A DNA stretch of 64,000 nt from Paraburkholderia sp. FT54. GTDB taxonomy: Bacteria; Pseudomonadota; Gammaproteobacteria; Burkholderiales; Burkholderiaceae. Location of the stretch: assembly GCF_031585635.1 (NCBI RefSeq), contig NZ_CP134195.1, positions 930,001-994,000 on the forward strand. The letters run 5' to 3'. Shown piece by piece: positions 15,298-22,944 of this stretch (within the stretch, counting starts at the first letter, position 1; each line of letters opens with the position of its first letter). The translations under genes and the position numbers were made by a program. The notes under the pieces were generated by a model, which saw only the letters and a program-made list of their open reading frames with translations, had not been told where the DNA came from and searched no databases.

Positions 15298-16005
15298 TCA
15301 TGCAAGGAACGTATCGATAGACGTCACAAGGTCGTTGAGGTCGGGGATTCGGTCGCGCAAGCCCGCATACACATGGTCATAGTCGAGCGCATGAATTGTT
15401 CCGTCCGCGCTACCCTTGGCGTACGTCTTGCCCGCTAATTGGTAAGCAGCGGTCATGTCCTCGGCCGGTGCTGGCCTGTCGGACATATCATCGGTCGCAG
15501 GGTTAAAGCCGAGCACTGCGTGTATGGCAGCAACTGTTATTGCGGGATCGATAAGCGGGAAATGTAGATGTTCGGAAAGGAACCAAGCCTCTATTTCCAT
15601 GACCGATAGCACAAACTGGACGGGCGCCAGCTTGGTCTTGATCGCGTATTGCATCGCCCGGCGGAGCGAGGGCACATCGGCCTTAGTAAAATTCGGGAAC
15701 ACGTCTCTGATGCCAATAATCTTCTCGTAGCCTTTCGCATCTAGCGAGGCGTGCTCTTCTCGCACGCGTTGCGCGACTAACTTTTCACCCCCGCAATCGA
15801 CGATCAACACATAGTGCGATATACCGTCCATTTCAGTCGGCACTTGAAGCTCAACGTATCGCTTAGGCACCTTACCGTCGCGTCCACCTCCGCGAATTTT
15901 ACGATGCTGAACCGCAAGCTGTTTTTTCTCGGCAATCTCGCGAATCAATCTATCGATGAATAATAGTTCAGTATATCCTTCCACGAAAATCGCCAATCTA
16001 CGCAT
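15298..16005 (-). CDS. TOPRIM-domain protein, DUF4276-like (partner of the ATPase)
   Basis: The 235-residue protein from ATG 16005 begins MRRLAIFVEGYTELLFIDRL, with the N-terminal Glu of a TOPRIM fold. HYVLIVDCGGEKLVAQRV supplies the second acidic strand. SVMEIEAWFLSEHLHFPLID matches the E-F-E-A-L-L-F-S-D block of DUF4276 proteins. TOPRIM proteins of this kind are nucleases or nuclease-like effectors in defence systems such as PARIS (AriB), AbiL and OLD/Gabija. The start overlaps the ATPase stop by 8 bp and has GAGGGG upstream, so the two are translationally coupled and probably form one complex. The usual DxD motif is only partly visible (VDCGG), so nuclease activity is not certain. Codon use is less GC-rich than in the host genes. 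Confidence 0.78.
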   Translation of the reverse strand: MRRLAIFVEGYTELLFIDRLIREIAEKKQLAVQHRKIRGGGRDGKVPKRYVELQVPTEMDGISHYVLIVDCGGEKLVAQRVREEHASLDAKGYEKIIGIRDVFPNFTKADVPSLRRAMQYAIKTKLAPVQFVLSVMEIEAWFLSEHLHFPLIDPAITVAAIHAVLGFNPATDDMSDRPAPAEDMTAAYQLAGKTYAKGSADGTIHALDYDHVYAGLRDRIPDLNDLVTSIDTFLA

Positions 16006-17158
16006 CGCGCCCCTCTTCGTCGTCGATTTCTTGTGCCATCTCAACCGCGTTCATTTCAAAGAATGAGAAATTGCTAAGCCCGGTAAACTTGAATTCATCG
16101 AACGCAGCTTTCGAGTTTTGGTTGTTTTTCACATGCACCGTATTACCTTCTCGATGCAAAACTGTCCATTCTTCGAGCGGCACATGATTCATTACGAATT
16201 TATCGTTGGTCGACATTACCAGCTGAAATCCGTACTGCACCGCTTTATCTCGTAACAATTCGATTAATCTGCACGAACGATCAAAGTCGAGTCCCTCTCC
16301 AATGTCATCGACTAATACCGTGCTCACCGCGCCTTTGAATTGCGCGAAATTCACATGAATCAATAATGCCAGTACGCGGAACATGCCTGTCGACATACCC
16401 AGCTGATCCGTCACACCAGGCAATCCCGCCTCCCGGACGCACAAGGAAACCGGTTGTTGGGGGCCAAATCCATTGACACGAATTGTTACCGGGGGTGCCA
16501 ATTCAATTTCGTCGATCGCATAGTCGATTGCCGACATATCCCTTTTAATTGATTCGACGAATTCATCCGAAAACAGCTTCTTTCCTTCCTTGAATACCCC
16601 GGCAACCGCATTCTGATCGCGAATATCAACAGCTTGCGCCCCGGGTATAAAGACAGCCAAAGCTCCTTGCGCAATCCCGGCAAACTGATAGTGGCGAAGC
16701 GAGTCTGCCCATTCGAATAGTGGTTCGATAAAACTATGCTGGACTGCATCTCGCCGTGCCGTCGCCGCAAGGATATTTGGGGGAAGCTGAAAGTCCATCA
16801 CCAGACCGCCCCCTATTTTTTCGGCGACAATTTTGCCAAACCCTCCGACGCCGCGCGAGAGATATTCTCTTTCGTCAATTGCAATCCGTTCGTGCTCAAC
16901 TGCGCCTTCACTGTAACGGACTTCATACGTATAAGCGTGTCCGTCAAAATCGAACTCAGCGAAATAATCTCCAGATAGACCGGGAGGCTGGCGGCCCGAT
17001 ATGTTCCTCGCGAGCGACGCAAGCACAGTGATTGATCGTGACTTACCGGCGGAATTCTTTCCAACAATGAGCATCCTTGGCCCATATGTCATTTTTTCAA
17101 GGCACCAGAATTGCGTGCTGCCTGCATACTCTCGGTAAGTGACGGATTTAAGGCGCAT
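15998..17158 (-). CDS. ABC/SMC-like AAA ATPase (candidate defence sensor)
   Basis: The 386-residue protein starts MRLKSVTYREYAGSTQFWCL at 17158, with GGAG upstream; the open frame to 17320 lacks a ribosome site. Walker A is VGKNSAGKSRSI (residues 32-43). An ABC-type signature region, QLGMSTGMFRVLALLIH, is followed by Walker B STVLVDDIGEGLDFDRS and a switch segment LVMSTNDKFVMNHV. This is the AAA_21/OLD-like class used with TOPRIM partners in anti-phage systems. A central region of about 180 residues (ISGRQPPGLSGDYFAEFDFD and onward) is not recognised. It is the first gene of a two-gene operon at the attR end of the island, the usual cargo position. Function as defence is inferred. Confidence 0.8.
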   Translation of the reverse strand: MRLKSVTYREYAGSTQFWCLEKMTYGPRMLIVGKNSAGKSRSITVLASLARNISGRQPPGLSGDYFAEFDFDGHAYTYEVRYSEGAVEHERIAIDEREYLSRGVGGFGKIVAEKIGGGLVMDFQLPPNILAATARRDAVQHSFIEPLFEWADSLRHYQFAGIAQGALAVFIPGAQAVDIRDQNAVAGVFKEGKKLFSDEFVESIKRDMSAIDYAIDEIELAPPVTIRVNGFGPQQPVSLCVREAGLPGVTDQLGMSTGMFRVLALLIHVNFAQFKGAVSTVLVDDIGEGLDFDRSCRLIELLRDKAVQYGFQLVMSTNDKFVMNHVPLEEWTVLHREGNTVHVKNNQNSKAAFDEFKFTGLSNFSFFEMNAVEMAQEIDDEEGRDA

Positions 17159-17724
17159 TTTTTCTCCTCGACCGCGCAAGCTGCCGAAGCGCGGAAATAG
17201 TGAATCGCTAGCAGAGCGCGAGTGTAGCGCAGTTAGCCGCCTCCTCGTCCCCAGATAAAGCCGCAGCCGCACCGGCGCTTCGATGCTAGGCCCATGCAAA
17301 ACGCCGTACGGACGGATCATCAGATTCTTCCATAGCTATCCGAACTGATTGCGCTGGCGCACGGAGCGTTAGATGACAGTAACCCGATACGGGTATTCAC
17401 TCCGATTTGTTCGATATATTTCGAATTGGCCCACTCCGTCGATGTAGGAACGAAGTGGCAAGATTGTCGACGGTCTGAAAGTCAGCGTGGAGTGTCCAAA
17501 TTGGCTCGCCTGCTAACTCACGCAATGGCCATATTTCGTCCCGACTTTTTCTCGCTGCGAGCTGCGGCACGTGTTTGGTCACCAAGGACGCGTTACCGCA
17601 GAACTTCGAGCGTGGTCCCTCGGCGCAGGAACGTCGCCGCACCGGGCAGGCTCGCCAGCTTGTCCTGCGGCGTCATCGCGTCCTTTCGGACAGAGGGTTC
17701 GTATTCTCGCGCACTGACCGAAAC
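17159..17724. other. Upstream region of the ATPase/TOPRIM operon, no gene recognised
   Basis: About 565 bp contain only frames without ribosome sites or recognisable products. They must include the promoter of the defence operon. Small inverted motifs such as CCCGATACGGG (17382) are present, but no regulator gene is. Confidence 0.5.
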
Positions 17725-17743
17725 TGCCTACACAGTGCCTACA
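17725..17743. promoter_or_regulatory. Candidate integrase arm-type sites, right end
   Basis: TGCCTACA at 17725-17732 and 17736-17743 repeats the pair seen at 10206-10224, with the same 11-bp period and flanks (CTGCCTACAC.GTGCCTACA). Their presence at both ends of the element supports binding by the integrase. Confidence 0.55.
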
Positions 17744-17758
17744 CGGAGCCCAGAAAGC

Positions 17759-17789
17759 AAAAAGCCCAGTCGCAATGACTGGGCTAAGT
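17759..17789 (-). terminator. Island-borne terminator for tRNA-Thr
   Basis: GCCCAGTC (17764-17771) pairs with GACTGGGC (17777-17784). On the minus strand the stem is followed by five T residues. It is a near copy of the stranded terminator at 9987-10017, with a different loop (GCAAT against TCGAG). Confidence 0.78.
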
Positions 17790-17801
17790 GCTTGAATCTG
17801 T

Positions 17802-17850
17802 TGGTGCCGGAAAGAGGAATCGAACCCCCGACCTTCGCATTACGAATGCG
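17802..17850 (-). repeat. attR: 49-bp repeat inside tRNA-Thr
   Basis: The 3' 49 bases of the tRNA gene are identical to attL at 10030-10078. The crossover must lie within this block, most likely in the anticodon-stem or T-arm region as for other tRNA-directed integrases. Confidence 0.9.
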
Positions 17851-17877
17851 CTGCTCTACCGTCTGAGCTATTCCGGC
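17802..17877 (-). tRNA. tRNA-Thr (anticodon CGU)
   Basis: The minus strand folds as a complete 76-nt tRNA with CCA encoded. The acceptor is GCCGGAA/TTCCGGC, the D arm starts AGCTCAGACGG, the anticodon loop is TTCGTAA and the T arm is GGGGGTTCGATTCCTC. Anticodon CGT reads ACG (Thr). The sequence closely parallels E. coli thrW, which is also a phage integration site. The 3' 49 nt come from the island after integration. A promoter (TTGCCA, 18 bp, TATAAT) lies upstream. Confidence 0.96.
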
Positions 17878-17892
17878 ATCAGGAGAAACGAG

Positions 17893-17922
17893 ATTATAGG
17901 GACTTCTTTATCAGCTTGGCAA
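17893..17922 (-). promoter_or_regulatory. Promoter of tRNA-Thr
   Basis: On the minus strand TTGCCA (17922-17917) and TATAAT (17898-17893) are separated by 18 bp, and the mature tRNA begins 15 nt after the -10 box. This is close to a sigma-70 consensus. Confidence 0.75.
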
Positions 17923-17932
17923 GCCCCTGAAC

Positions 17933-18949
17933 TCACTTTTTTGTTTCGAGATGGTAGCGGGTAACCCGGTCCACCTCGTTCTTCGAGCCGAGGAACACCG
18001 CCACGCGTTCATGCAGGCTTTTCGGCTGGATGTCCAGAATGCGCTTCTCGCCGTTGGTCGCGGCGCCGCCCGCCTGCTCGACGATGAAGGCCATCGGATT
18101 CGCCTCGTACATCAGGCGCAGCTTGCCCGGCTTGTCCGGCGTGCGCTTGTCGGCCGGATACATGAAGATGCCGCCGCGATTCAGGATACGATGCACGTCC
18201 GCCACCATCGACGCGATCCAGCGCATGTTGAAGTCGCTTTGGCGCGAACCGTCCTTGCCAGCCTTCAATTCGCCGATGTACTGCTCGACCGGCGGATACC
18301 AGTGACGCTCGTTCGAAGCGTTGATCGCGTATTCACGCGTTTCGACCGGAATACGCATGTCGCTCTGCGTGAGCACCCACGAGCCGAGTTCGCGGTCGAG
18401 CGTGAAGCAGTTCACGCCGTTGCCGGTGGTCAGCACCAGCACGGTTTGCGGACCATAGACCGCATAGCCGGCGGCGACCTGCTGCGTGCCTGGCTGCAGG
18501 AACGACTGTTCGGTGGGCTGCTGGCCGTCCGGGCAGCGCAACACGGAGAAGATGGTGCCGATCGACACGTTGACGTCGATGTTCGACGAACCGTCGAGCG
18601 GGTCGAACACGAGCAGGTACTCGCCCTTCGGATAGTTCGCCGGGATCGGGAAGAACTGTTCCATTTCCTCGGACGCCATACCGGCGAGATTGCCGCCCCA
18701 TTCATTCGCTTCGAGCAGGATTTCGTTCGACAGGATGTCGAGCTTCTTCTGCACCTCGCCTTGGACGTTCTCGCTGCCCGCCGTGCCGAGCGCATCGCCC
18801 AGCGCGCCCTTGCTGACGTGGTAGCTGATCGCCTTGCATGCACGTGCGACGACTTCGATCAAAAGGCGCAGATCGGCCGGCAGGTTGTTGGTCTCGCGCT
18901 GCTGCTCGATCAGGTACTTCGTGAGAGTGGTACGACGTTGCAAAGCCAT
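17933..18949 (-). CDS. fbp: Fructose-1,6-bisphosphatase, class I
   Basis: This 338-residue protein is a full-length class-I enzyme. It carries the metal-binding [20 protein letters not shown] block, the earlier acidic motif [15 protein letters not shown] and the substrate-binding segment [23 protein letters not shown]. It ends [17 protein letters not shown]. It hydrolyses fructose-1,6-bisphosphate to fructose-6-phosphate in gluconeogenesis in the cytoplasm. The gene starts directly after a short A+T-rich promoter region and ends 56 bp before the tRNA-Thr gene on the same strand. Nothing unusual is seen. Confidence 0.96.
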   Translation of the reverse strand: MALQRRTTLTKYLIEQQRETNNLPADLRLLIEVVARACKAISYHVSKGALGDALGTAGSENVQGEVQKKLDILSNEILLEANEWGGNLAGMASEEMEQFFPIPANYPKGEYLLVFDPLDGSSNIDVNVSIGTIFSVLRCPDGQQPTEQSFLQPGTQQVAAGYAVYGPQTVLVLTTGNGVNCFTLDRELGSWVLTQSDMRIPVETREYAINASNERHWYPPVEQYIGELKAGKDGSRQSDFNMRWIASMVADVHRILNRGGIFMYPADKRTPDKPGKLRLMYEANPMAFIVEQAGGAATNGEKRILDIQPKSLHERVAVFLGSKNEVDRVTRYHLETKK

Positions 18950-19070
18950 GCTGTACTCCGGGAAGGCTTGAGGAATATTCCGATTTTAACCGTTCGTTGT
19001 GTCGCTTCCGTGCTTTTGCGCGGGAACCGTGCGCGGCGATGCCGCAGGGCACACCGACATGTCGCGAAAT

Positions 19071-19526
19071 TCAGGCTTTGCGGCGCGCCTTGCCGGCCGT
19101 GAGCTTGCCGCTTACGCTCGCCGCAAGCGCCGCGGCACGGGCGTGTTCGGTCGAAACCTTCGGCATTTTCGGGCGGTCCGCCTTCGGCATGGGTTCGATC
19201 TCGCGTTCGATCTGTTCGCCAGCGGCCGCGGTGGCAACGCGCAGGTCGTAGGCGATTTGCAGGTTGAGCCAGAATTGCGCGCTCGCGCCGAAGTAGCGCT
19301 CGAGCCGCAGTGCGGTGTCAGCCGAAATGGCGCGCTTGCCGCGCACCACGTCGTTGATGCGCGGCGCCGGCACGCGCAGCGCAAGCGCGAGCGCGTTGAC
19401 GGACATGCCGAGCGGTTCGAGGAACTCGCTGCGCAGAACCTCGCCCGGATGGATTTCCGGGATGCTCTCGCCGGTGTCGATGTCCGAGAAATCGATGCTG
19501 TGCAGATCGGAGCGTTTGATGACCAT
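19071..19526 (-). CDS. higA: HigA-family antitoxin (XRE-type HTH)
   Basis: The 151-residue protein begins MVIKRSDLHSIDFSDIDTGE (GGGAG upstream; the start at 19568 would overlap the toxin). It has the HigA pattern EIHPGEVLRSEFLEPLGMSV, NALALALRVPAPRINDVVRG, KRAISADTALRLERYFGASA and QFWLNLQIAYDL. These are the helix-turn-helix and dimer helices of the VapI/HigA group. A Lys-rich C-terminal tail is longer than usual. It lies 16 bp after the toxin gene, so toxin-first order is kept as in most higBA loci. It should bind the toxin and repress the operon through the palindrome at 19834-19848. Confidence 0.88.
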   Translation of the reverse strand: MVIKRSDLHSIDFSDIDTGESIPEIHPGEVLRSEFLEPLGMSVNALALALRVPAPRINDVVRGKRAISADTALRLERYFGASAQFWLNLQIAYDLRVATAAAGEQIEREIEPMPKADRPKMPKVSTEHARAAALAASVSGKLTAGKARRKA

Positions 19527-19542
19527 GCCGGTCTCCCAATAA

Positions 19543-19824
19543 TCAGTGATAGTCGACAATCTCGACATTCAGCGCCTCCCCGTCGACGAAATGAAAACAG
19601 ATGCGCCATTGCGCATTGATCCGAATACTCCATTGCCCGCTGCGCTGGCCTTGCAGCGCTTCCAGCCGGTTGCCAGGCGGCGCGTGCAGGTCGCGGATGG
19701 ACTCCGCGGCGTCGATCATAAACAGCTTGCGGCGCGCGAGCTGTTGCATGTGAAGCGGCAGTGAATAAACGAACCTACCCTGAAAGATTCTCGCCGTAGC
19801 TTTGTCGCCGAATGTCGTGATCAT
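19543..19824 (-). CDS. higB: HigB/RelE-family toxin
   Basis: This 93-residue protein has the HigB-1 sequence pattern: MITTFGDKATARIFQG, ARRKLFMIDAAESIRDLHAP, PGNRLEALQGQRSGQWSIRI, NAQWRICFHF and VEIVDYH at the end. The conserved Arg residues (GQRSGQWSIRINAQWRI) and final His are those of ribosome-dependent mRNA interferases. It is the first gene of the higBA pair. It should be neutralised by HigA. No frameshift or missing core residue is visible, so it is probably active. Confidence 0.9.
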   Translation of the reverse strand: MITTFGDKATARIFQGRFVYSLPLHMQQLARRKLFMIDAAESIRDLHAPPGNRLEALQGQRSGQWSIRINAQWRICFHFVDGEALNVEIVDYH

Positions 19825-19833
19825 GGGATGATA

Positions 19834-19848
19834 TAACGCATCGCGTTA
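19834..19848. promoter_or_regulatory. Palindromic operator upstream of higB
   Basis: TAACGCATCGCGTTA is a perfect inverted repeat around a 3-bp centre, 10 bp upstream of the higB start codon. Its position between promoter and start fits autoregulation by HigA or the HigBA complex. Confidence 0.6.
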
Positions 19849-19963
19849 AACGTAAACCGTTAAGTGAATGCGTTTAATTTCCCCTCGCCGACGCGAGTCG
19901 AACAGTCGTCCAGATGGCTAACGTGAGTGCCGCGCACAGTCGCGCCGGCAAAACGCAGGGGCG

Positions 19964-19991
19964 AAAAAAAGCCGGCAACATCTGCCGGCTT
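19964..19991 (-). terminator. Terminator after pepN
   Basis: GCCGGCA (19971-19977) pairs with TGCCGGC (19983-19989), loop ACATC. Seven T residues follow on the minus strand, 29-57 bp past the pepN stop. Confidence 0.88.
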
Positions 19992-20020
19992 TCGATGCGA
20001 CAACCGCGTTCAGGCGGGCA

Positions 20021-22717
20021 TCACGCCAATGCTTTCTCCACGATCTCGCGCACATCGCGCGATTTCACCTGCGACGCGACTTTCTCCAGCGCCGCGCGCA
20101 TGCCGTCGCGCAATGTCGGCGTGAAGCGGCGCCACAGTTCCAGCGAGCGGGCGAGGCGGGCGGCCACTTGCGGATTGATGGCGTCGAGCGCGATCACCTG
20201 ATCGGCCCAGAACGCGTAGCCCGAGCCGTTTTCGGCATGGAACTGCGCCGGGTTCGCCGCGCAGAAGCTGAAGATCAGCGAACGCGTGCGGTTCGGGTTC
20301 TTCAGGTTGAAGGCCGGGTGCGTCATCAGCTTGCGCACGATCTCGATCACCGGACGTTGCGCGCTGCCACGCTGCGTGGCCTGCAAGGCGAACCATTTGT
20401 CGATCACGAGCGGCTCCTTTTCGAAGCGCCGGTAGAAGTCGTCCAGCGCCTGCTGCGCCTCGGCGCTGCCGCCCTTGGCCGCCGACGCATTGAGCAACGC
20501 GGAGAGCGCCGCCGAGCGGTCGGTCATGTTGTTCGCCGCATCGTATTGCGCGGACGCGAGACCCACAGCCTCGGCCGGATCGTCCAGTTCAGCGAGGTAC
20601 GACAGCGCGAGGTTCTTCAGCGCGCGGTGACCGGACGCTTCGGGCGTGGCTTCGTACGCGCCCGGCGTGCGATGTTGCTCGTACACCTTGAGCCAGTCGC
20701 TCCTGAGCGCGTTGGCGAGACGCTTGCGCACGAATTGCCGCGCGGCGTGCACGGCCGCCGGATTCGATTCGGCCATCTGCTCGGCCAGATACGCTTCCGA
20801 AGGCAACATCAATGCGAGTTCGCGGAACGAAGGCGAGAGCGTTTCATCGGTCAGCACGCGCGCGAACGCGGCGACCACGGAATCGTCGAGTTGCAGCGGC
20901 ACGCCCGTGGCGGCGCGCCCGGCGAGCGTGAGCAGTTCGCGCGTGGCGAGCCGTTGGCCGGCTTCCCAGCGGTTGAACGGGTCGCTGTCGTGAGCAAGCA
21001 GGAACGCCAACTGTTGCGCCGAGTAGTCGTATTCGACGATCACCGGCGCCGAGAAATTGCGCAGCAGCGAGGGCAGCGGCTCCTGCGCCACGTTGACGAA
21101 CGTAAAGGTCTGTTCGGTCTGCGTGAATTCGAGCACGCGCGTGGTGGAGGCCGACGCCGTGTTTTCGCCTTGCAATTGCAGCGGCAGGTCGCGGCCGTCC
21201 TTGCCGATCAAACCGATCGCGAACGGAATCAGCAGCGGACCCTTTTGCGTTTCGCGCGCGGCCGGCGCGCCTTCGCCATAGCCTTGCGTGAGCGTCACGC
21301 TGTAACGGTGCTGTGCGGCGTCGTATTGGGTGCGCACGGACACGCGCGGCGTGCCGGCCTGGCTATACCAGCGCTCGAACTGCGTGAGATCGCGGCCGTT
21401 CGCATCGGCGAGCGCATGACGGAAATCGTCGCAGGTCACGGCCTGGCCGTCATGGCGCTTGAAGTACAGGTCCATGCCCTTGCGGAAACCGTCGCGGCCG
21501 AACAGTGTCTGATACATCCGCACGACTTCCGAACCTTTCTCGTAGACGGTCATCGTGTAGAAGTTGTTGATCTCGACGTAGCTCTCGGGGCGTACCGGAT
21601 GCGACATCGGACCCGCGTCTTCGGCGAACTGCATCTGGCGCAGCACGCGCACGTCCTCGATGCGCTTGGTGGCGCGCGCGGCTTCGTCAGTCGCGCCGCC
21701 CGCCATGTCGGCCGAGAACTCCTGGTCGCGGAATACCGTCAGGCCTTCTTTCAGGCTCAGCTGGAACCAGTCGCGGCACGTCACGCGGTTGCCGGTCCAA
21801 TTGTGGAAGTACTCGTGGCCGACCACGGCCTCGATGTTCGCGAAGTCGGTGTCGGTTGCCGTTTCGGGGTTCGCCAGCACGTACTTCGTGTTGAAGATGT
21901 TGAGCCCCTTGTTCTCCATCGCGCCCATGTTGAAGTCGCTCACCGCGACGATCATGAAGCGGTCCAGATCGAGTTCGAGCCCGAAGCGCTCCTCGTCCCA
22001 GCGGATCGAATGGATCAGCGAGTCCATGGCGTGGCGGGTCTTGTCGAGGTCGTGCGGCTCGACCCACACCTGCAGCAGCTTTTCCTTGCCCGAACCGCTC
22101 TTCACGCGCTCTTCCAGGGCCACCAGCTTGCCGGCGACCAGCGCGAACAGATAGCTCGGCTTTCTGAACGGATCTTCCCAGCGCGCGAAGTGGCGGCCGT
22201 CGGGCAAGTCGCCTTCTTCGAGCAGGTTGCCGTTCGACAGCAACACCGGATAATCGGCCTTGCTGGCGCGCAGCGTGACTGTGAAGGTCGCCATCACGTC
22301 CGGGCGGTCGAGGAAATAAGTGATGCGGCGAAAGCCCTCGGCCTCGCACTGCGTGAAGAAATTGCCGCCCGACACATACAGGCCCGACAGCGTGGTGTTC
22401 TCAGCCGGATTGCAGATGCTCGTGAGCGTCAGGTCGAACTGATCCGGCACGTTGTCGAGCAGCAGGCCGTGTTCGTGCGCGTGGGCGTTGGCGAACGGCT
22501 GGCCGTCGATCGCGGCGCTGACGAACTCCAGTTGTTCGCCCATCAGTTCCAGGTGGGCGGCGCGCGACGCCTCCGGATTGCGGCGCACGCGCATGGTGTT
22601 CCGGACAACCGTGCGTTCGGGAACCAGATCGAACTCCAGTGCGACGGTCTCGATCAGGAAGGCGGGCGGCGCGTAGTCGGCGCGGCGAATCACATTGGGC
22701 GTTGCGGTATCGGCCAT
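20021..22717 (-). CDS. pepN: Aminopeptidase N (M1 family)
   Basis: The 898-residue protein from ATG 22717 has the M1 exopeptidase motif GAMENKGLNIFN and the zinc site VVGHEYFHNWTGNRVTCRDW with the downstream Glu in LKEGLTVFRDQEFS. The N-terminal beta domain (DYAPPAFLIETVALEFDLVP) and the long C-terminal alpha domain are complete and close to the E. coli PepN length. It removes N-terminal residues from peptides in the cytoplasm and takes part in late steps of protein turnover. It stands alone, divergent from the DUF4136 lipoprotein gene. The frame upstream of 22717 lacks similarity. Confidence 0.95.
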   Translation of the reverse strand: MADTATPNVIRRADYAPPAFLIETVALEFDLVPERTVVRNTMRVRRNPEASRAAHLELMGEQLEFVSAAIDGQPFANAHAHEHGLLLDNVPDQFDLTLTSICNPAENTTLSGLYVSGGNFFTQCEAEGFRRITYFLDRPDVMATFTVTLRASKADYPVLLSNGNLLEEGDLPDGRHFARWEDPFRKPSYLFALVAGKLVALEERVKSGSGKEKLLQVWVEPHDLDKTRHAMDSLIHSIRWDEERFGLELDLDRFMIVAVSDFNMGAMENKGLNIFNTKYVLANPETATDTDFANIEAVVGHEYFHNWTGNRVTCRDWFQLSLKEGLTVFRDQEFSADMAGGATDEAARATKRIEDVRVLRQMQFAEDAGPMSHPVRPESYVEINNFYTMTVYEKGSEVVRMYQTLFGRDGFRKGMDLYFKRHDGQAVTCDDFRHALADANGRDLTQFERWYSQAGTPRVSVRTQYDAAQHRYSVTLTQGYGEGAPAARETQKGPLLIPFAIGLIGKDGRDLPLQLQGENTASASTTRVLEFTQTEQTFTFVNVAQEPLPSLLRNFSAPVIVEYDYSAQQLAFLLAHDSDPFNRWEAGQRLATRELLTLAGRAATGVPLQLDDSVVAAFARVLTDETLSPSFRELALMLPSEAYLAEQMAESNPAAVHAARQFVRKRLANALRSDWLKVYEQHRTPGAYEATPEASGHRALKNLALSYLAELDDPAEAVGLASAQYDAANNMTDRSAALSALLNASAAKGGSAEAQQALDDFYRRFEKEPLVIDKWFALQATQRGSAQRPVIEIVRKLMTHPAFNLKNPNRTRSLIFSFCAANPAQFHAENGSGYAFWADQVIALDAINPQVAARLARSLELWRRFTPTLRDGMRAALEKVASQVKSRDVREIVEKALA

Positions 22718-22944
22718 GGCGTTCTGTAATGTTGGAACTGAAGTCGGCGAGCGCGCTTCTGGCGTGCGGGCCGGGCATGTCGAGCCATTGTACAAAGCCT
22801 CGGCGAATCGTGCGGAGCGAACTTTTTACCGAATTGCCTGGTCAGCGTATTATCGGGCGCCCGCGTGCGGGAAAGCCTGTGCGTCGACGAGGCCGGGTTT
22901 GACGGACAATACAGAGGCAATTCAGAAGCTTCACGAGGTAGACC

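Larger units (their letters stand above)
10030..17850. mobile_element. Integrative genomic island in tRNA-Thr(CGU)
   Basis: A 7.8-kb element is bounded by the 49-bp direct repeat attL/attR. It encodes, in order, a tyrosine integrase next to attL, an AlpA-like regulator, a small unknown protein, a Prim-Pol/helicase replication protein, another small protein and an ATPase/TOPRIM pair on the opposite strand. There are no capsid, tail, lysis or conjugation genes, so it resembles a phage-satellite or plasmid-like integrative element. Its cargo genes are visibly less GC-rich than the host genes. The tRNA is rebuilt intact at the right end. Confidence 0.9.

Noticed and set aside
10030-17850. A complete prophage
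   Set aside because: There are no capsid, portal, terminase, tail or lysis genes.
17426-17866. A 146-codon frame running into tRNA-Thr
   Set aside because: It crosses the arm sites, the terminator and the tRNA gene, and its translation looks random.
20168-22729. An 853-codon frame opposite pepN
   Set aside because: It mirrors pepN, whose zinc and GAMEN motifs are unmistakable.
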